A DNA stretch of 64,000 nucleotides, taken from assembly GCF_950295315.1 (NCBI RefSeq), contig NC_080164.1, positions 62,262,042 through 62,326,041 on the forward strand. Reading direction: 5' to 3'. This document shows positions 12,650-24,247 of this stretch, in pieces; within the stretch, counting starts at the first letter, position 1; every line of letters begins with the position of its first letter. A program made the translations under genes and the position numbers. The notes beneath the pieces were generated by a model. That model was not told the origin of the DNA, did not search any database, and saw nothing but the letters and a program-made list of their open reading frames with translations. This stretch comes from Erinaceus europaeus (lineage: Eukaryota; Chordata; Mammalia; Eulipotyphla; Erinaceidae).

Positions 12650-12975
12650 CTCCATGAATACATTCAAAAACATTGTAAAAGCATGACTGACATATAAGTC
12701 TGGGGTGTATACCAGTGATTTGACATGTGTATCCATTATGAGAGGATCACATCATACCCGGACTATCTTTTCTTAGCAATTTTCAAGTTTACAATAGAAT
12801 ATCATTGATTATAGTCCCCATGCTGTCCATCACAGCCCTGTGACCTATTTGCTTATCAATTGCAAGTCTCTACATAATTTGCATCACCTATTTCATCCCT
12901 TCTCTCTACTCCTCTGGTAGCAATCAGTCTGCTCTATGTGTCTATGAGTTATGTTTCGTTTTCTTCTTGCACTTT
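12650..12975 (+). mobile_element. Old L1 3' UTR relic
   Basis: Motifs such as 'gatttgacatgtgtatccat', 'ttatagtccccatgctgtcc' and 'ctatgagttatgttt' resemble the 3' region of old L1M elements. Confidence 0.5.
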
Positions 12976-12977
12976 AA

Positions 12978-13146
12978 AATTATATGTATTTATTTATTTT
13001 ATTTAATAGGACAGAGAGAAATTGAGAAGGGGAGTTAGAGAGGGAGAGAAGAGAGACACCTGCATCATTGCTTCACCGCTTTTGAGGGTTCGTCCCCCCC
13101 AATCCACCTCAGGTGGCGACTGGAGCATGTCACTATCCCGCCTACT
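12978..13146 (-). mobile_element. SINE, truncated at head
   Basis: Tail 'tatttatttattttatttaa' and a purine body, then broken after 'ctcaggtggcgactggagc'. The head is missing. Confidence 0.7.
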
Positions 13147-13291
13147 TTTTTTAAAAATATTTATTTATGATACTGAGAACACAGAGAGAAGCAGCATATC
13201 AATCTGGTACACGCAATGCTGGAGATCAAGTTCTGGGCCTCAAGCTTGAGAGTCCAACACTTTATCGAGTGTGCCAGGAAATTTGGGCCAT

Positions 13292-13324
<33 letters not shown>

Positions 13325-13430
13325 CATGACAGAACTCAGCTCTGACATAGGGTGGTTCCAGCTATTGAACCTGGGACCTCTGACATAAAAGTCTAATACA
13401 CTACTGCTTCAATATCTCCCTCACCCCATT
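13147..13430 (-). mobile_element. Second-type SINEs with a GA microsatellite
   Basis: One or two copies of a shorter SINE type: poly-T at the left, then 'agtccaacactttatcgagt' and later 'aacctgggacctctgacata'. A GA run at 13293-13319 separates two halves. Confidence 0.5.
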
Positions 13431-13464
13431 TCATTTTCTTTGCTTTGCTTTGCCTTTTTATATT

Positions 13465-13612
13465 TGTGGCTCTTATTTGAAGATATATTAATTTTGTCTA
13501 TGAGAGAGGATATTAGAGCATAATTCTGGCATACATAAAGCTGGGCATTAAACTCAAGGCTTTATGCTTGCAAGTTAGGCACTCTACCCACTGAACCACC
13601 TCCTGACCTGCA
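13465..13612 (-). mobile_element. Diverged short SINE
   Basis: Ends in 'ggcactctacccactgaacc', the reverse of a tRNA-like head. A related layout is seen at 25750-25865 and 41872-42052. Confidence 0.45.
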
Positions 13613-14286
13613 TATCTGTGGTTCTTAAATGCTGCTCTACAATAGAATCACTGGGAGATTGTAAGTGATGTAAGCTCCAAAATCCTGTATTTTCTGATTG
13701 AGATCTGGCAGCTTCTGATGGTAGACCAGACAAACAGCCATATAAAAAAAGTACTCTTTCACTTGCCAAGTATTTATTAAGTGACACTTGTTTATCCATG
13801 CACATATATCACTAAAAATACACTAAATATAATTTGGGAGTTTTATTCCCAACCTATAGAACAGTGTAGTTGCTGGTCTTCAGAGATGGACCCTATGTCT
13901 AACCAAATATGCTGCTAAGCTCACACCAAAAGTCCACCAGGAAAGGCCCCTCTTGAGTCAACCTTTCCCTGGGCTGCTAGTGTTCATTACTTTTGGGGGC
14001 CACTGCTGTTCAGTCTCACTTCCCAATAGGGAAATAAGATGCTATAGGAACCAGCCAGGGCAGTGTCCTAGGGGCAGATCAAAGCTGTGTCAGGTTCTCC
14101 AGAAGACTTCATTCCTTGCTACCTAGATTGCATAATGCCCACTTACTGTAAAGAAAGTTCAAGGGGTAATTATAGCAATATCTTGTGGAAAGATCAAGTG
14201 TACTTCATGTTGGGAAACTTCATTTAGAAAACTCAAATGTGCAAGTTCAATCAAGTAATGAAACATTCTATTTGATAATTATGTGA

Positions 14287-14550
14287 CTTTTTTTTTAATT
14301 GCCACCAGGATTATTGCTGGTGCTCAGTGCCCTTCACTACAAATCCATAGCTCCTGGGGGCCATTTTTTCCTCTTTTTTTTAATTAGATAGGACAACGAG
14401 AAATTTAGAAGAGAGTAAAATATAGAAGGAGAGAAAGATAGACATCTGCTTGTGAACCATGCCCCTTGTAGGTGGGGAGTGAGGGCTCACACCCAGATCC
14501 TTGCACATAATAACATGCATATTTAATCAGATGTGCCACTACCTGGCCCT
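14287..14550 (-). mobile_element. SINE with dimer tail and target-site duplication
   Basis: Dimer tail at the left ('caccaggattattgctggtg'), head at the right ('gtgccactacctggccct'). taattatgtga occurs on both sides (14276-14286 and 14551-14561). Confidence 0.85.
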
Positions 14551-14730
14551 TAATTATGTGAAAGTTATCACAGGAGCTGAGGAAGTACCTCAGTAAGGAA
14601 CGCATGAGTTTGATCCTAAGTATGCCAGAAAAAAAAAAAAACCTATCACAAGTATTTATGGAAATGTTGCAAATAGAATTTTGGGATAATAGAACTAAAA
14701 ACTAGCACTACTGAATTTTTTTCTTTTTTA

Positions 14731-14862
14731 ATGTCTTTTAAAAAAATATTTTATTTATTTTCCTCTGCAGGTGGAGAGCTGGGGGACTCAAACCAGGATC
14801 CTTACTCTGGTCCTTGCACTTTGTGCCACGTGCTCTTAACGCGCTGCGCTACCGCCCGACCC
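14731..14862 (-). mobile_element. SINE, internally deleted
   Basis: Only an A/T tail and the head half remain ('ctgcaggtggagagctgggg' to 'gctaccgcccgacccc'). Its head junction with the segment at 14862 is the same as in the inverted copy near 24245. Confidence 0.8.
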
Positions 14863-15116
14863 CCATTATTGGCATTTTTAAAGACAGGAAGAACCAGATG
14901 CTCAGAAGGTGTGAGCTGACTTCAGCTCCCCTTTCCACTGCCTGCTTTCCTCAAGTCCAGCTTATCAAGAATCACAGTAAATGGCTCAAATTTGCAACTC
15001 CACTAGGAACACAGGCCAGAACCATTGATGAGAAGATTCTAGGAACTAAACTGATGATGACTTCAACCTTCTTGGTTTATTTTCTCATCAGTGCCACTAA
15101 CTCTCTAGCTCAATTT
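14862..15116 (+). repeat. Copy 1 of a ~255-bp inverted duplication
   Basis: This segment recurs in reverse complement at 23994-24247 with only six substitutions counted by eye over about 245 bp. It does not look like any repeat family here. The shared open frame carries five amino-acid-changing and one silent difference, so it is not behaving as coding. Confidence 0.9.
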
Positions 15117-15118
15117 TA

Positions 15119-15354
15119 ATATTTTATTTATTTTCCCTTTTGTTGCCCTTGTTTTTTATTGTTGTTGTAGTTATTGTTGTTATTGATGTCATCATTGTTG
15201 GATAGGACAAAGAGAAATGGAGAGAGGAAGGGAAGACAGAGAGGGGGAGAGAAAGCTAGACACCTGCAGACCTGCTTCACCACCTGTGAAGGAACTCCCC
15301 TGCAGGTGGGGAACCAGGGGCTCAAACTGGGATCCTTACACTACCGCCCAACTC
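15119..15354 (-). mobile_element. SINE (TTG-rich tail type)
   Basis: Tail 'tgttgtagttattgttgtta', body 'ggataggacaaagagaaatg', and head ending 'cactaccgcccaactccc', slightly shortened. Confidence 0.85.
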
Positions 15355-15492
15355 CCTTTTTTTTTTTATTTTATTACCAGAGCACTACTGAACTCTGGCT
15401 TATGTTGGTGCTAAGGACTGAACCTGGAACTTTTGGTGCCTCCAGTGTAAAAGTCTGTTGCATAAACCACTGTGCTATTTCTCATAGCCCTG
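15355..15492 (-). mobile_element. Second-type short SINE
   Basis: Poly-T, then 'accagagcactactgaactc' and 'ctgaacctggaacttttggt', ending 'accactgtgctatttctc'. It abuts the previous SINE. Confidence 0.55.
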
Positions 15493-15549
15493 ACAGACTT
15501 CTAACTCTTGTCCAACTCAGAGATAAGAGACTTTAATGTAAGGAAATCT

Positions 15550-15960
15550 ATAAGAGGACAGTGGAGTAGATACAGTGGAAATCAGTCTGGACAGTCACTG
15601 AGGGTGAAGAAAGAGAGAAGGGATCTAGTTTAGGATGTAAGACTTGCCTAAAGCTTTGTCATGGAGTGAGAGAAGGAATGGTGTTCCAGGAAGCTGCTGC
15701 GGAACGGGCAAAGACACTGAGGTGGTCATGTTCATGGTGTATTTTGGAAACAAAGACTAGTTGGCTGGAACACGGGTTGCATACAGAATCAGTGGGAAAT
15801 AGGGTCAGAGTGTTGGGATGGAATCTTCTGGGATTGCACACCAGCAATTCATCCACAAATGCCTGTTAATGATTAGATTAAAAGCAGGATGTTAAGATTC
15901 TTCTGGAAAATCACCAGGTTAGGATCTTCTCAGATAGGACTGAAAAGGAGAGAAAATGGG
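15550..15960 (+). repeat. L2-like relic
   Basis: Order of motifs: 'ggtgttccaggaagctgctg', 'gggcaaagacactgaggtgg', 'agttggctggaacacgggtt', then 'gattaaaagcaggatgttaa'. This is typical of the L2 central 3' region. Confidence 0.5.
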
Positions 15961-16680
15961 ATATTTTGACAATGTGAGTAATCCATCTATCACAGATTAT
16001 TTACTTAATAAAGTTTTTATTAAGTGGCTGTTCCATTTAATAAAAACACCAAACATTCAGAGAGCACAGAATGTATAGGTATGTCCAACTGGCATGAAAT
16101 TTAAAAAGATGATGAAATGTGAAGTTAAGATGGAAGAAATGGAAGTTTGTGCATAGTGATCAAAATGCCCCAAACATGTATATTAAGTATTCTTGGTCCA
16201 AATTTCCTGGCTATGGGATTAGAATTAATAGCCCTTTAGCCTGGTTTCTACTGCCCCTACCTTCCATTTGCCTGAACTTCACTTGTCTTTCCATTATTGC
16301 CCCTTTCCTTCCTTGGAACTGATGTTGGTCCCTGGAACTCACACACACCCCTAGGACTCCATCTCTGTTCATGCTGGTCCCTCATTGGGATCATCAGATG
16401 ACTCCTGTCTGCTTCAGGGAAGGCACCTTCCCACTCAATCACAGACTCACTGCACAACACATCCCTCTTTCCACTAGCCCAGTATTCTGTGCCTGTGTGG
16501 ACTGAAGCTTTCCCTCTTTCTCTTCATTTATGGTTAAAATTCCAGTTTCTTTCATCTTTCTCTTTCTTGACCATCAGCATTAAGGCAGAGACATGGTTTC
16601 TGAAGTTCTGTAACTCCTGCTCTACTTAAGGGCTCAGTAGCCACTTACTGAGTGAAATAAACACTAAAGTAATATTTACC
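15960..16680. other. Unassigned non-coding DNA
   Basis: No gene or recent repeat recognised. Confidence 0.4.
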
Positions 16681-16688
16681 TTTAGAAG

Positions 16689-16729
16689 TGTGTCTGTCTG
16701 TGTGTGTGAGAGTGTGTGTGTGAGTGTGT

Positions 16730-16777
<48 letters not shown>
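16689..16777. repeat. TG microsatellite
   Basis: Interrupted TG run with GAG interruptions, clean over about 16735-16775. It explains the C/V-rich and T/H-rich frames. Confidence 0.95.
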
Positions 16778-16778
<1 letters not shown>

Positions 16779-17129
16779 CTGTGTGGCCTGGGAGCACATG
16801 ATTAGGCCAAAGCACAACTTAAGAATAGGTATGTTAGGAGTATTAGCAAAGGACCATGCAACAGATTTGCACATAGCACCTTCAGGCAAGAAGACAGATT
16901 GAAGTCAGTGTCAGATAATGAAGGGACACTAGTGCTTCCTTAAAAAACAGAGTAAAGTCTGAAGATATTCAAGCTGTGTCCAGATTGATCACCCACTCAT
17001 GAGAGAAATAAACTAGTAGGAGAGGAGGGGAAAAAAATCACTTTAGGGCAATAGAAGTCTGAGAACAGAAGCATCATTGAACAGTGAACCAAGTAGACTT
17101 TGCATCCAAGATGGAGAAAAAAAATAATC

Positions 17130-17405
17130 ATAAGATGGAGAGTGTTAAGTGCAGACTCTTTGCATATTGAAGCCTTACCCTACATCTAATGGTATCTGGA
17201 GATAGGATCTTTGGAAGCTAAGGTCATGAGGTAAAGACCTTCCCTCTCTCTCTGTCCATGGCATGAGAGGAGGCAGTGAGAAGGCAGCCGTCTGCAGGTC
17301 AGGAAGAGGGCTGTGACCAGAATGTGGATCTAAGGCTTCCAGCTTTCATAGTTATGAGCACTATCTACTTTTACGGTACCCAGTTTGTGGCATTTTGTTT
17401 TAATA
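17130..17405 (+). mobile_element. Ancient LTR fragment (ERVL/MaLR-type)
   Basis: Motifs 'tatctggagataggatcttt', 'aaggtcatgaggtaaagacc' and the end 'acccagtttgtggcattttg' follow an old mammalian LTR layout. Confidence 0.5.
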
Positions 17406-17409
17406 AGAA

Positions 17410-18235
17410 AGAGGTGGCTGGGATGGAAAGCTTGAGGGTGACAGGCTATTGAGAAGAAATCTTTTTTTTTTATTTAAGAAAATAAAGAAATCTTAAGAAG
17501 TGTCAAGGTTCTAGACTGAGCCAAGGAGTAATTTGCATAAGGTGTGTTGGGTGGGCAAATGCTCAGAGACCCTGATACACTCACACACCCTTTCTGTGAA
17601 TGACTTGACTAGACCACACATCAGCTAGGTTCCTTAAAATGATGGATACACATATGGGAAAGCCTAGAAAGGTGGGAGTTTTGTTGTGGGAAGTCAGCGT
17701 GAGAGGCAGGGTCTCTAGCCATAACTTCCTCTTTTCCATGGTGGTGATGTGCATTCTGGGCAAGGAGATACTCTGAAAGCCTCTGACACTGGATATGGGT
17801 TACATCACAACCACAGAATTGGGGCACTGTGGCTGCTAGGTAGATAGGATACAATTCCACTTTGATGAAACCAGTTATCCTGACACTTGTCAGGAGCCAT
17901 GGTACCTGGAAGGTCACACATAGGGACAGCACAAAGCATTAAACTTGGCCAAGTGAAGATCACAACATGCTGCTAAATCAGGCCCTACACAATAGGAGTG
18001 AACCACCCTTACAAAGAAAAACTGACACCTGGAACTTAAAGGCATTTTGTCCACAGATATACTTTTTTCCTGCCACTATTGTTCTGTTTCATTATACCAA
18101 CAAGCATCTCTGCCCATTTTGCAAAGAAATATTGTTTGAGGATCAGAGATTTACAGAAATTATGCAAATATTTGTTGATCAAATCTACAAAACATTCATG
18201 ATAGCTTCACATTGTAATAATTAGTTCTTGTGGGT
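17410..18235. other. Unassigned non-coding DNA
   Basis: No gene or recent repeat recognised. Minus-strand frames near 17600-17930 show no family resemblance. Confidence 0.4.
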
Positions 18236-18238
18236 GAA

Positions 18239-18292
<54 letters not shown>
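18239..18292. repeat. GT microsatellite
   Basis: About 23 uninterrupted GT units, then 'atgtgtatgc'. Confidence 0.95.
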
Positions 18293-18295
<3 letters not shown>

Positions 18296-18638
18296 CACAT
18301 GTGTTCATGAGGAGTATGGAGTCAGAGGTCCCAAGGTTCTGATCTAGCACAGGATATTGGAGAAAATATTCTTACCAGCACCAGAGGCCACCAGTGACAA
18401 CTCGTAGCCACCACTTTTCACTACTGTTGTGCCAGACTCTAGAATGGCCATGTCCTGCTACTTCTACCTGCTCACTTAGTAAATCTATATCAATTTGGGA
18501 AGTACCACCATGAGCCCAAGAGACTGAGTGCTGCCAGAGGCTCTAACACTGGCTGATGAGTAACACATGTAAATGACTGCCTGGGTCTCATCTGGAAGCA
18601 GGCTCACTGCAGGGCCTTAAAGAACACTTATATCTCTT

Positions 18639-18931
18639 TTTTTTTTAAATATTTATTTATTTATTTCCTTTTTGTTGCCCTTGTTTTTATTATTGTTGTA
18701 GTTATCATTGTTGTTATTGATGTCATCGTTGTTGGACAGAACAGAGAGAAATGAAGAGAGGAGGGGAAGACAGAGAGGGGAGAGAAAGATAGACACCTGC
18801 AGATCTGCTTCACCTCCTGTGAAGTGACTCCCCTGCAGGTGGGGAGCCAGGGGCTCGAACCGGGATCCTCATGCCAGTCTTTGAGCTTTGCGCCACGTGC
18901 GCTTAACCCACTGCACTACCGCCCGACTCCC
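18639..18931 (-). mobile_element. SINE, nearly full length, with 15-bp target-site duplication
   Basis: T-rich tail with 'tgttgttattgatgtcatcg', body, a B-box complement near 18852 ('ggggctcgaaccgggatcct') and head 'cactaccgcccgactccc'. acacttatatctctt is present at 18624-18638 and 18932-18946, both perfect. This is one of the younger copies. Confidence 0.92.
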
Positions 18932-19099
18932 ACACTTATATCTCTTAACATAAAGTAGGAAGCCAGGGTGAGGAACATGGCTGAACTCTGGAGTTCCTCT
19001 GCTCAGATTTCAAACCATAGTTGCAAGAACGGGGATGTCACAAGCCACCATCCTCATACCTTAACCCAAATTACTGATTCACAACAAAGAGCAGAGTAG

Positions 19100-19160
19100 A
19101 TTCCACATAAATATATGTATATGTATGTGTATGTGTATGTATATGTATGTATATGGGTAT
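19100..19160. repeat. TATG/TGTA simple repeat
   Basis: Mixed tatg and tgta units. Confidence 0.75.
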
Positions 19161-19169
19161 GACAAGTGT

Positions 19170-19345
19170 GTGCTAGGGCCTTTGCACATGTAGTTTTATT
19201 ACTCTGGACTGTTTTGTTTTGTTTTTCATTGAGAGAGAGAAGAAACATCACAGCACTGAAACTTCCTCCCACTTGGTGCCAGGTCTTGGACCTGGGCCAT
19301 GACAAGGCACGTTTCCTACTCAGTGAACTAGCCCTCCATCCCTAG
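19170..19345 (-). mobile_element. Older SINE-like element (minor type)
   Basis: Same layout as 9055-9215: 'gcctttgcacatgtagtttt', 'ctctggactgttttg', and 'cctactcagtgaactagccc' at the head. Confidence 0.5.
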
Positions 19346-19542
19346 ATTCCCTGAATATCTTGAGCTCCACTCTCTCTAGTGTGTCCCCTTAACTGTGCCT
19401 GCTCAACCATTAGGGATTCAATTTGGACTTGTCAATTGTACCTGTTAATTTCATGACTGTGTCTCTTGAAGTCTCTGAAAGCAAGGATTTCTCTGTTCTA
19501 TTGCTTTTTTTTTTTATCATCCACAGATCCAAGAGAGTGTTA

Positions 19543-19544
19543 CA

Positions 19545-19581
<37 letters not shown>
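19543..19581. repeat. CA microsatellite
   Basis: About 17 CA units with one TA interruption. Confidence 0.95.
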
Positions 19582-19583
<2 letters not shown>

Positions 19584-19811
19584 TAAGTCTTTTTCCTATT
19601 GTGCTTATTTGTGCACATGTGTGCTCTTGTGTAAATATGGAAATACGTGTTTGAGTAATACGTGAGTGTAATGAGGTATGTGTATGTATCATGTACAGGG
19701 GACTAGGATGAGGACTAGGCGGCATCACAGTATAAAATCTAAGTAAGTGTTAACTTGCTGGGCTCACTAGTTCCTTGAAGGAGGCCAGAAGTAGGAGCTT
19801 CCTAAGATTTT

Positions 19812-20047
19812 TAAAATATGTAGTATTGTTTGTCCTTTTTTATTATCATTATCTTTACTTATTGTATAGAGACAGCCAGCAATCAAGAGGGTTGGGGGAG
19901 ACAGAGAGGAAGAAAGACAGAGAGACACCTGCAGCACTGCTTTCCCACTCACAAAGCTTTCCCCAGTGTGGAGTCGGGACTTGAACCTAGGCCCTTGTGC
20001 ATTGTAACACATGCACTCAAGCAGGCTCTCCCTCACCTGGTCCCTGT
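19812..20047 (-). mobile_element. SINE with 13-bp target-site duplication
   Basis: Tail at the left, body 'agagacagccagcaatcaag', head 'ctccctcacctggtccctg'. ttcctaagatttt is present at 19799-19811 and 20048-20060. Confidence 0.85.
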
Positions 20048-20160
20048 TTCCTAAGATTTTATATTTGGGGTGTATTTATGCCTCACCCTAGCCCCAACCC
20101 TTGTTGTGTGTACATAAATGGAAATGTGTGTCTGTGTAGGTTTGTGTGTATAATAGTGAG

Positions 20161-20162
<2 letters not shown>

Positions 20163-20207
<45 letters not shown>

Positions 20208-20208
20208 T
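20163..20208. repeat. GT microsatellite
   Basis: About 22 GT units ending in 'ctgggcatgc'. Confidence 0.95.
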
Positions 20209-20364
20209 GGGCATGCCCAGTTCTGTCAGTCAGAACGGGAGGCCCTTTCATCCCATTCTCCTGTGTCAGTGCTCACTCAGGACAGGTCACAGCCAGCACT
20301 CTTGTCAGCTCATGTCAGCCTTCACTTTCCCAGGAACCACATTCTGAAATGCAGCACAATGCCA

Positions 20365-20530
20365 GGGAGAAAGCCCTGGTTATTAGCATGGAGCTCCTGC
20401 TCTGCCACAAAGTCTGTGAGTCCCTGGGGCAAGACACATTCCTCTGTCTTAGTTTCCTCATCAGTAAAATGTGGGAATGGGTTTGGGGGCTAGAAGGTGA
20501 GAGGCAATGATAAGCACTCCTATAGAAAAC
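20365..20530 (+). repeat. MIR-like relic
   Basis: Core motifs 'gctctgccacaaagtctgtg', 'gagtccctggggcaagacac' and 'cttagtttcctcatcagtaa' in MIR order. Confidence 0.65.
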
Positions 20531-20551
20531 ATACCTTACAGTTAAAGTGCT

Positions 20552-20800
20552 AGGGTGGGGCACCAGTGGTGCAATCAGTAGAGTGCACTTCTTACCATGC
20601 TTTAAAAAAACAAGTTCAAGTGCCTGATTATCACCTGCTGTGGGGATGTTGCAGGAGTGGTGGAACAATGCTAAAGCCCCCCCCCCCATTTCTCTCTGTG
20701 TCTATCAGATAAAAAAAGGAGAGAGAGAGAAAATACTGTTAGGAGCCATGGAGTTGCTGTACAGGTACAGAGCCCCAGAAATAACCTAGTGGAAAAAAAG
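20552..20800 (+). mobile_element. Diverged SINE
   Basis: Head 'agggtggggcaccagtggtg', C-rich body, 'catttctctctgtgtctatc', and dimer tail 'ggagccatggagttgctgta...agagccccagaaataacc'. Confidence 0.65.
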
Positions 20801-20960
20801 AAGGAAGAGGAGGGGGAGGAAGAGGGAGAGGAGGGGGAGAGGGAGGAGGAGAAGGATAAAGAGGAAGAGGAGGAGGAGGAGGAAGGAGAAGAAGAAGAGG
20901 AAGGAGAAGGAGAATGGAAAGAAGGAGAAAGAGAAGCAAAGAGAGAGAGAAAGAGAAGTG
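20797..20960. repeat. GGA/GAA purine tract
   Basis: Almost pure purine on the plus strand for ~160 bp with GGA/GAA/GAG units. It gives an E/K-rich open frame that is not a gene. Confidence 0.92.
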
Positions 20961-20964
20961 TCAT

Positions 20965-22800
20965 GAAAGAGGGTCTTGTGAAGGTGTGGAAGAGGAAGGA
21001 ACCCTGGCAGGCTTTCTGGGGATATGATATTTATGTTAGGCTGAAGATGGTTGCTGGGGTGTGGGAACCCTCTAACTGAGCTTCACAAACGTGATGTGCA
21101 TCAGCCTTCACGGTAGCAACCTAGACAACACCCAGGAGTTCACTTTATTGGTGAAATAAAGAGCTCTGGAAGGGATTCAAAGCCAGATGGGTCTGACCCA
21201 GAAAGCCCAGCCCTTAAAGTACAACTTTACACCTCCCATCAAGGGGGAAAGACAGACTCCTTGACCTCAAGATGATCACTGACTATGTGGGACAGATTGA
21301 GGCCACACACCAAATAGTCTGAAAACAATAGAAGGCTACGCACAATTGTGTCTACACTGTAGGACAGAGAGTGACTTCTAGGGAGCTGAGGACAGAGTAG
21401 CGTGGGCAGAAGCACAGTGTGCTCCTGGCCTTAGATCTCCTGAGGAGATGGACACCTTCCAGCCAACAGGTCTCTGGCTCTGGGAAAGCAACTATGAGAA
21501 AGCAAGCAAGATCACCACTGTCACTGCCACAAGACTCACTGGGAGAGGCCCCACTGAAGGGGAAGCCTTGAGGTCCAAGGCAGGCCTGTTCTTTTTATGG
21601 GCCATTGGATAGACAACCCTGCAATCAGCAAAAGACGAGGTCTGAGACATTGTTGTATCGTGATAAAATACAGGGACTGTGAGGACCCAGGTCTTGTCAC
21701 ATTGTCTTGGAGATATGAAGCATAGAATGGTATGTCCAGAAAGCCTGAAAATTTATGAAGGTCTGGGGTGAAGCATCAGAGTGTCCAGCAAGCATTCTGA
21801 TATAGCAGAATTGGGTCTATCTTCATATCTCATCTATAGCTCTGCCACATTTTGTTGTAAGTTGGTCATCAAGCCTGGTTGGGAGCTCCAATGTAGACCA
21901 TCATGGAGTCAGCAGATTCCACACAACACAGATGCTGCCTTTCTAGAATGAGTGTTCCAGGGTTATATGACCAGAGGATATCTGAAGCCCCATCAAACTC
22001 AAGAAGACTAAGTAATGTTTAATCCATTATCTGAGACTGACAACATAGTTGCTCTGGAGTGACCATTGTACCTGACTTTTGGCTGTTAATGTTCAGTTCT
22101 TGTCCAATCAACATTCATCTGTTCCCCTCCTGTTGCTGTGGGCCTGTCCCCTTGTAAGAGAATCATAGGACTCTAGCTCCTGTTCTGAGAAGATATCTCC
22201 CACCATACTATTTACCTCAACAACCCTGGAAGTGAATGCTGCCATCAGCGGCTTGGTACTACTGGCACATGGCAGGCTACAGCCCACCTGGGAAATTGGA
22301 TTCACTGACCTTCAGATTCCAAGCGGCTCCTAGCTTGATTCCAATACCTCTCCTATCTTGAATACCCTCTCTCACAATATCATTCTTTCTCCTCCTTGTC
22401 TCCATTCTGAAGTCACAGCTAGAAGCCCTGAGTTTTTTTCCATTCTTGCCACCTCCTTTTTGACAGGAAGAACCTAGCAAAAAAGAACTGAAGTCTGTGA
22501 TTTGTTGTTCAGCTGATCACAGAGATTTTTAAATGTCAACCAGGGTTTACAGTCATGCCAAAGCTGGATTGTTATTACACAAAGTAGGGGAATACAAAAC
22601 TGGGGGGTGGGGAGAGAAGACAAGATTGGTGAATTGCTTTTAAAAAAAAATTCATGGTTCTATGTTACTTAAGCACAAATGCCCAAGATGAAACTTCCTA
22701 TGGTCTTGTCTTAGCCAAACACACAATATTTAGCAATACACCTGTCCTTGCTAAACCTTTTCCCTAAGACCAACTCCTACCCAAGCCCTGGATTATTTTA
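20965..22800. other. Unassigned non-coding DNA, repeat-poor
   Basis: About 1.8 kb without a recognisable SINE or LINE end. No coding frame of interest is seen. Confidence 0.4.
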
Positions 22801-22804
22801 TTCT

Positions 22805-22955
22805 TTTATTTTATTTATTAATATTTTTAGAGAGAAGGAGGGATGGAGTTAAAATGAAAGAGAGAGACCAGGATTACAGCAATATGGTGGGGGACCGGCT
22901 TGAATCTGGGATGCACACATGACAAAGCAGAGCACTACCCAGGTGAGCTATTAAA
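22805..22955 (-). mobile_element. Second-type short SINE
   Basis: A/T tail, 'agagagaaggagggatggag', 'gcttgaatctgggatgcaca' and the end 'actacccaggtgagctat'. Confidence 0.5.
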
Positions 22956-23014
22956 AGATATTCTGCTTAGGAAACATCGCCAATGGCCATTTCCAACTGG
23001 GGTGCTGGATATCT

Positions 23015-23160
23015 CCCTTTAGAGGAAAGGCACATAGAGAACAACACTGTATGAGATGGTAGGGCTGATCTCCAGCACTACATAGGCCAGAACCAGTAAT
23101 GCTCTGGTCTTTGTCACATAAAAATAAAAACTGAAAATTATTTTTTAAAGAAAGTAAAAA
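23015..23160 (+). mobile_element. Second-type short SINE
   Basis: Contains 'ctgatctccagcactacata', 'agtaatgctctggtctttgt' and an AAAATAAAA tail, the plus-strand layout of the short SINE type. Confidence 0.5.
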
Positions 23161-23164
23161 AAAA

Positions 23165-23990
23165 AAGCCACACAGAGAAAGAGAGCATATACAGGCATCA
23201 GTTCACACTACAGCAGCAGATTAAGCTGTTTCTCTGTTAGATTCATCATCCAACCGGCTCCCCAGCCATCTCTGCGGTTTTGTCCTGACAGCAACAATAT
23301 GTCCCTGTGGGCTAATTAGCACTAGCTACTTAGGTCACTCCAAGGCCACTTAAGATAATAACTACAAATAATAAAAGTGATGAGTATTGTGGCTAAAAAC
23401 AGACGAGAAAAAGAATAGTAGAAAGAAATGTTTTTTCTCTATTTCCTTAAACCAAAGACAGGTCTTCATGTAATAAATGCAATCATTTGCAGCTACTAGG
23501 AAAAGTAAGGCATTGAATTCAAACCCCTTTACAACTACTTTAACAAGCTGAACCCGGACAGATGTTCTGAAGGAGCAGTTCACTTGGTGTTGAATTCCTG
23601 CTCAAAGTACCAAAAGGAAACAGCAAATGGAATGAACCTAAACTTGGAGAAATGATATCCAGCTCAAGTGCAAGTTTTTCCAGTAACTCTGATGCCTTTT
23701 TCATGACACTCATTAACTCATTAGTCTCTGAAATGAACACAGGCAGAGAAGCCAAGTGTGATTAGGGATGCTAAGGAAGTAAATGCCTTGCTGGACTATA
23801 ATTTAGAGAGGTGCCCATACACCATTGCTTTTTGGGGTTCAAGGATGATTTTTTTAAAAAAGCTCCCTCTTTCTGTCTTTGTAGTGGCTGGGAGCCTTCT
23901 CACAGCAGCCACTAGGGGAAACATCCAGACAGAAGCCACTTTTCCCATTTCATAGATGATAGACTGAGAACTGCCTGAAAAGGGAGTTGC
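23165..23990. other. Unassigned non-coding DNA
   Basis: No gene or recent repeat recognised. Confidence 0.4.
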
Positions 23991-23993
23991 TTT

Positions 23994-24247
23994 AATTGAG
24001 CTGGAGAGTTAGTGGCACTGATGAGAAAACAAACCAAGAAGGTTGAAGTCATCATCAGTTTAGTTCCTAGAGTCTTCTCATCAATGGTTCTGGCCTGTGT
24101 TCCTAGTGGAGTTGCAAATTTGAGCCATTTAGTGTGACTCTTGATGAGCTGGACTTGAGGAAAGCAGGCAGTGGAAAGGGGAGCTGAAGTCAGCTCACAC
24201 CTTCTGAGCATCTGGTTCTTCCTGTCTTTAAAAATGCCAATAATGGG
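23994..24247 (-). repeat. Copy 2 of a ~255-bp inverted duplication
   Basis: Reverse complement of 14862-15116, ~97% identical. It is joined at its right edge to a full-length SINE head at the same junction as in copy 1. That SINE was therefore already there when the segment was copied. Confidence 0.9.

Noticed and set aside
14814..15119. 101-codon frame resembling a 127-codon frame at 23912-24295
   Set aside because: The similarity is due to DNA duplication. Five of six differences in the shared part are amino-acid changing, and part of each frame is SINE sequence.
18239..18292. Regular repeats that might suggest an array
   Set aside because: A plain GT microsatellite. There are no spaced direct repeats, so nothing CRISPR-like.
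20671..21079. Glutamate-rich 96-codon frame and its serine/proline-rich shadows
   Set aside because: Translation of a GGA/GAA tract.
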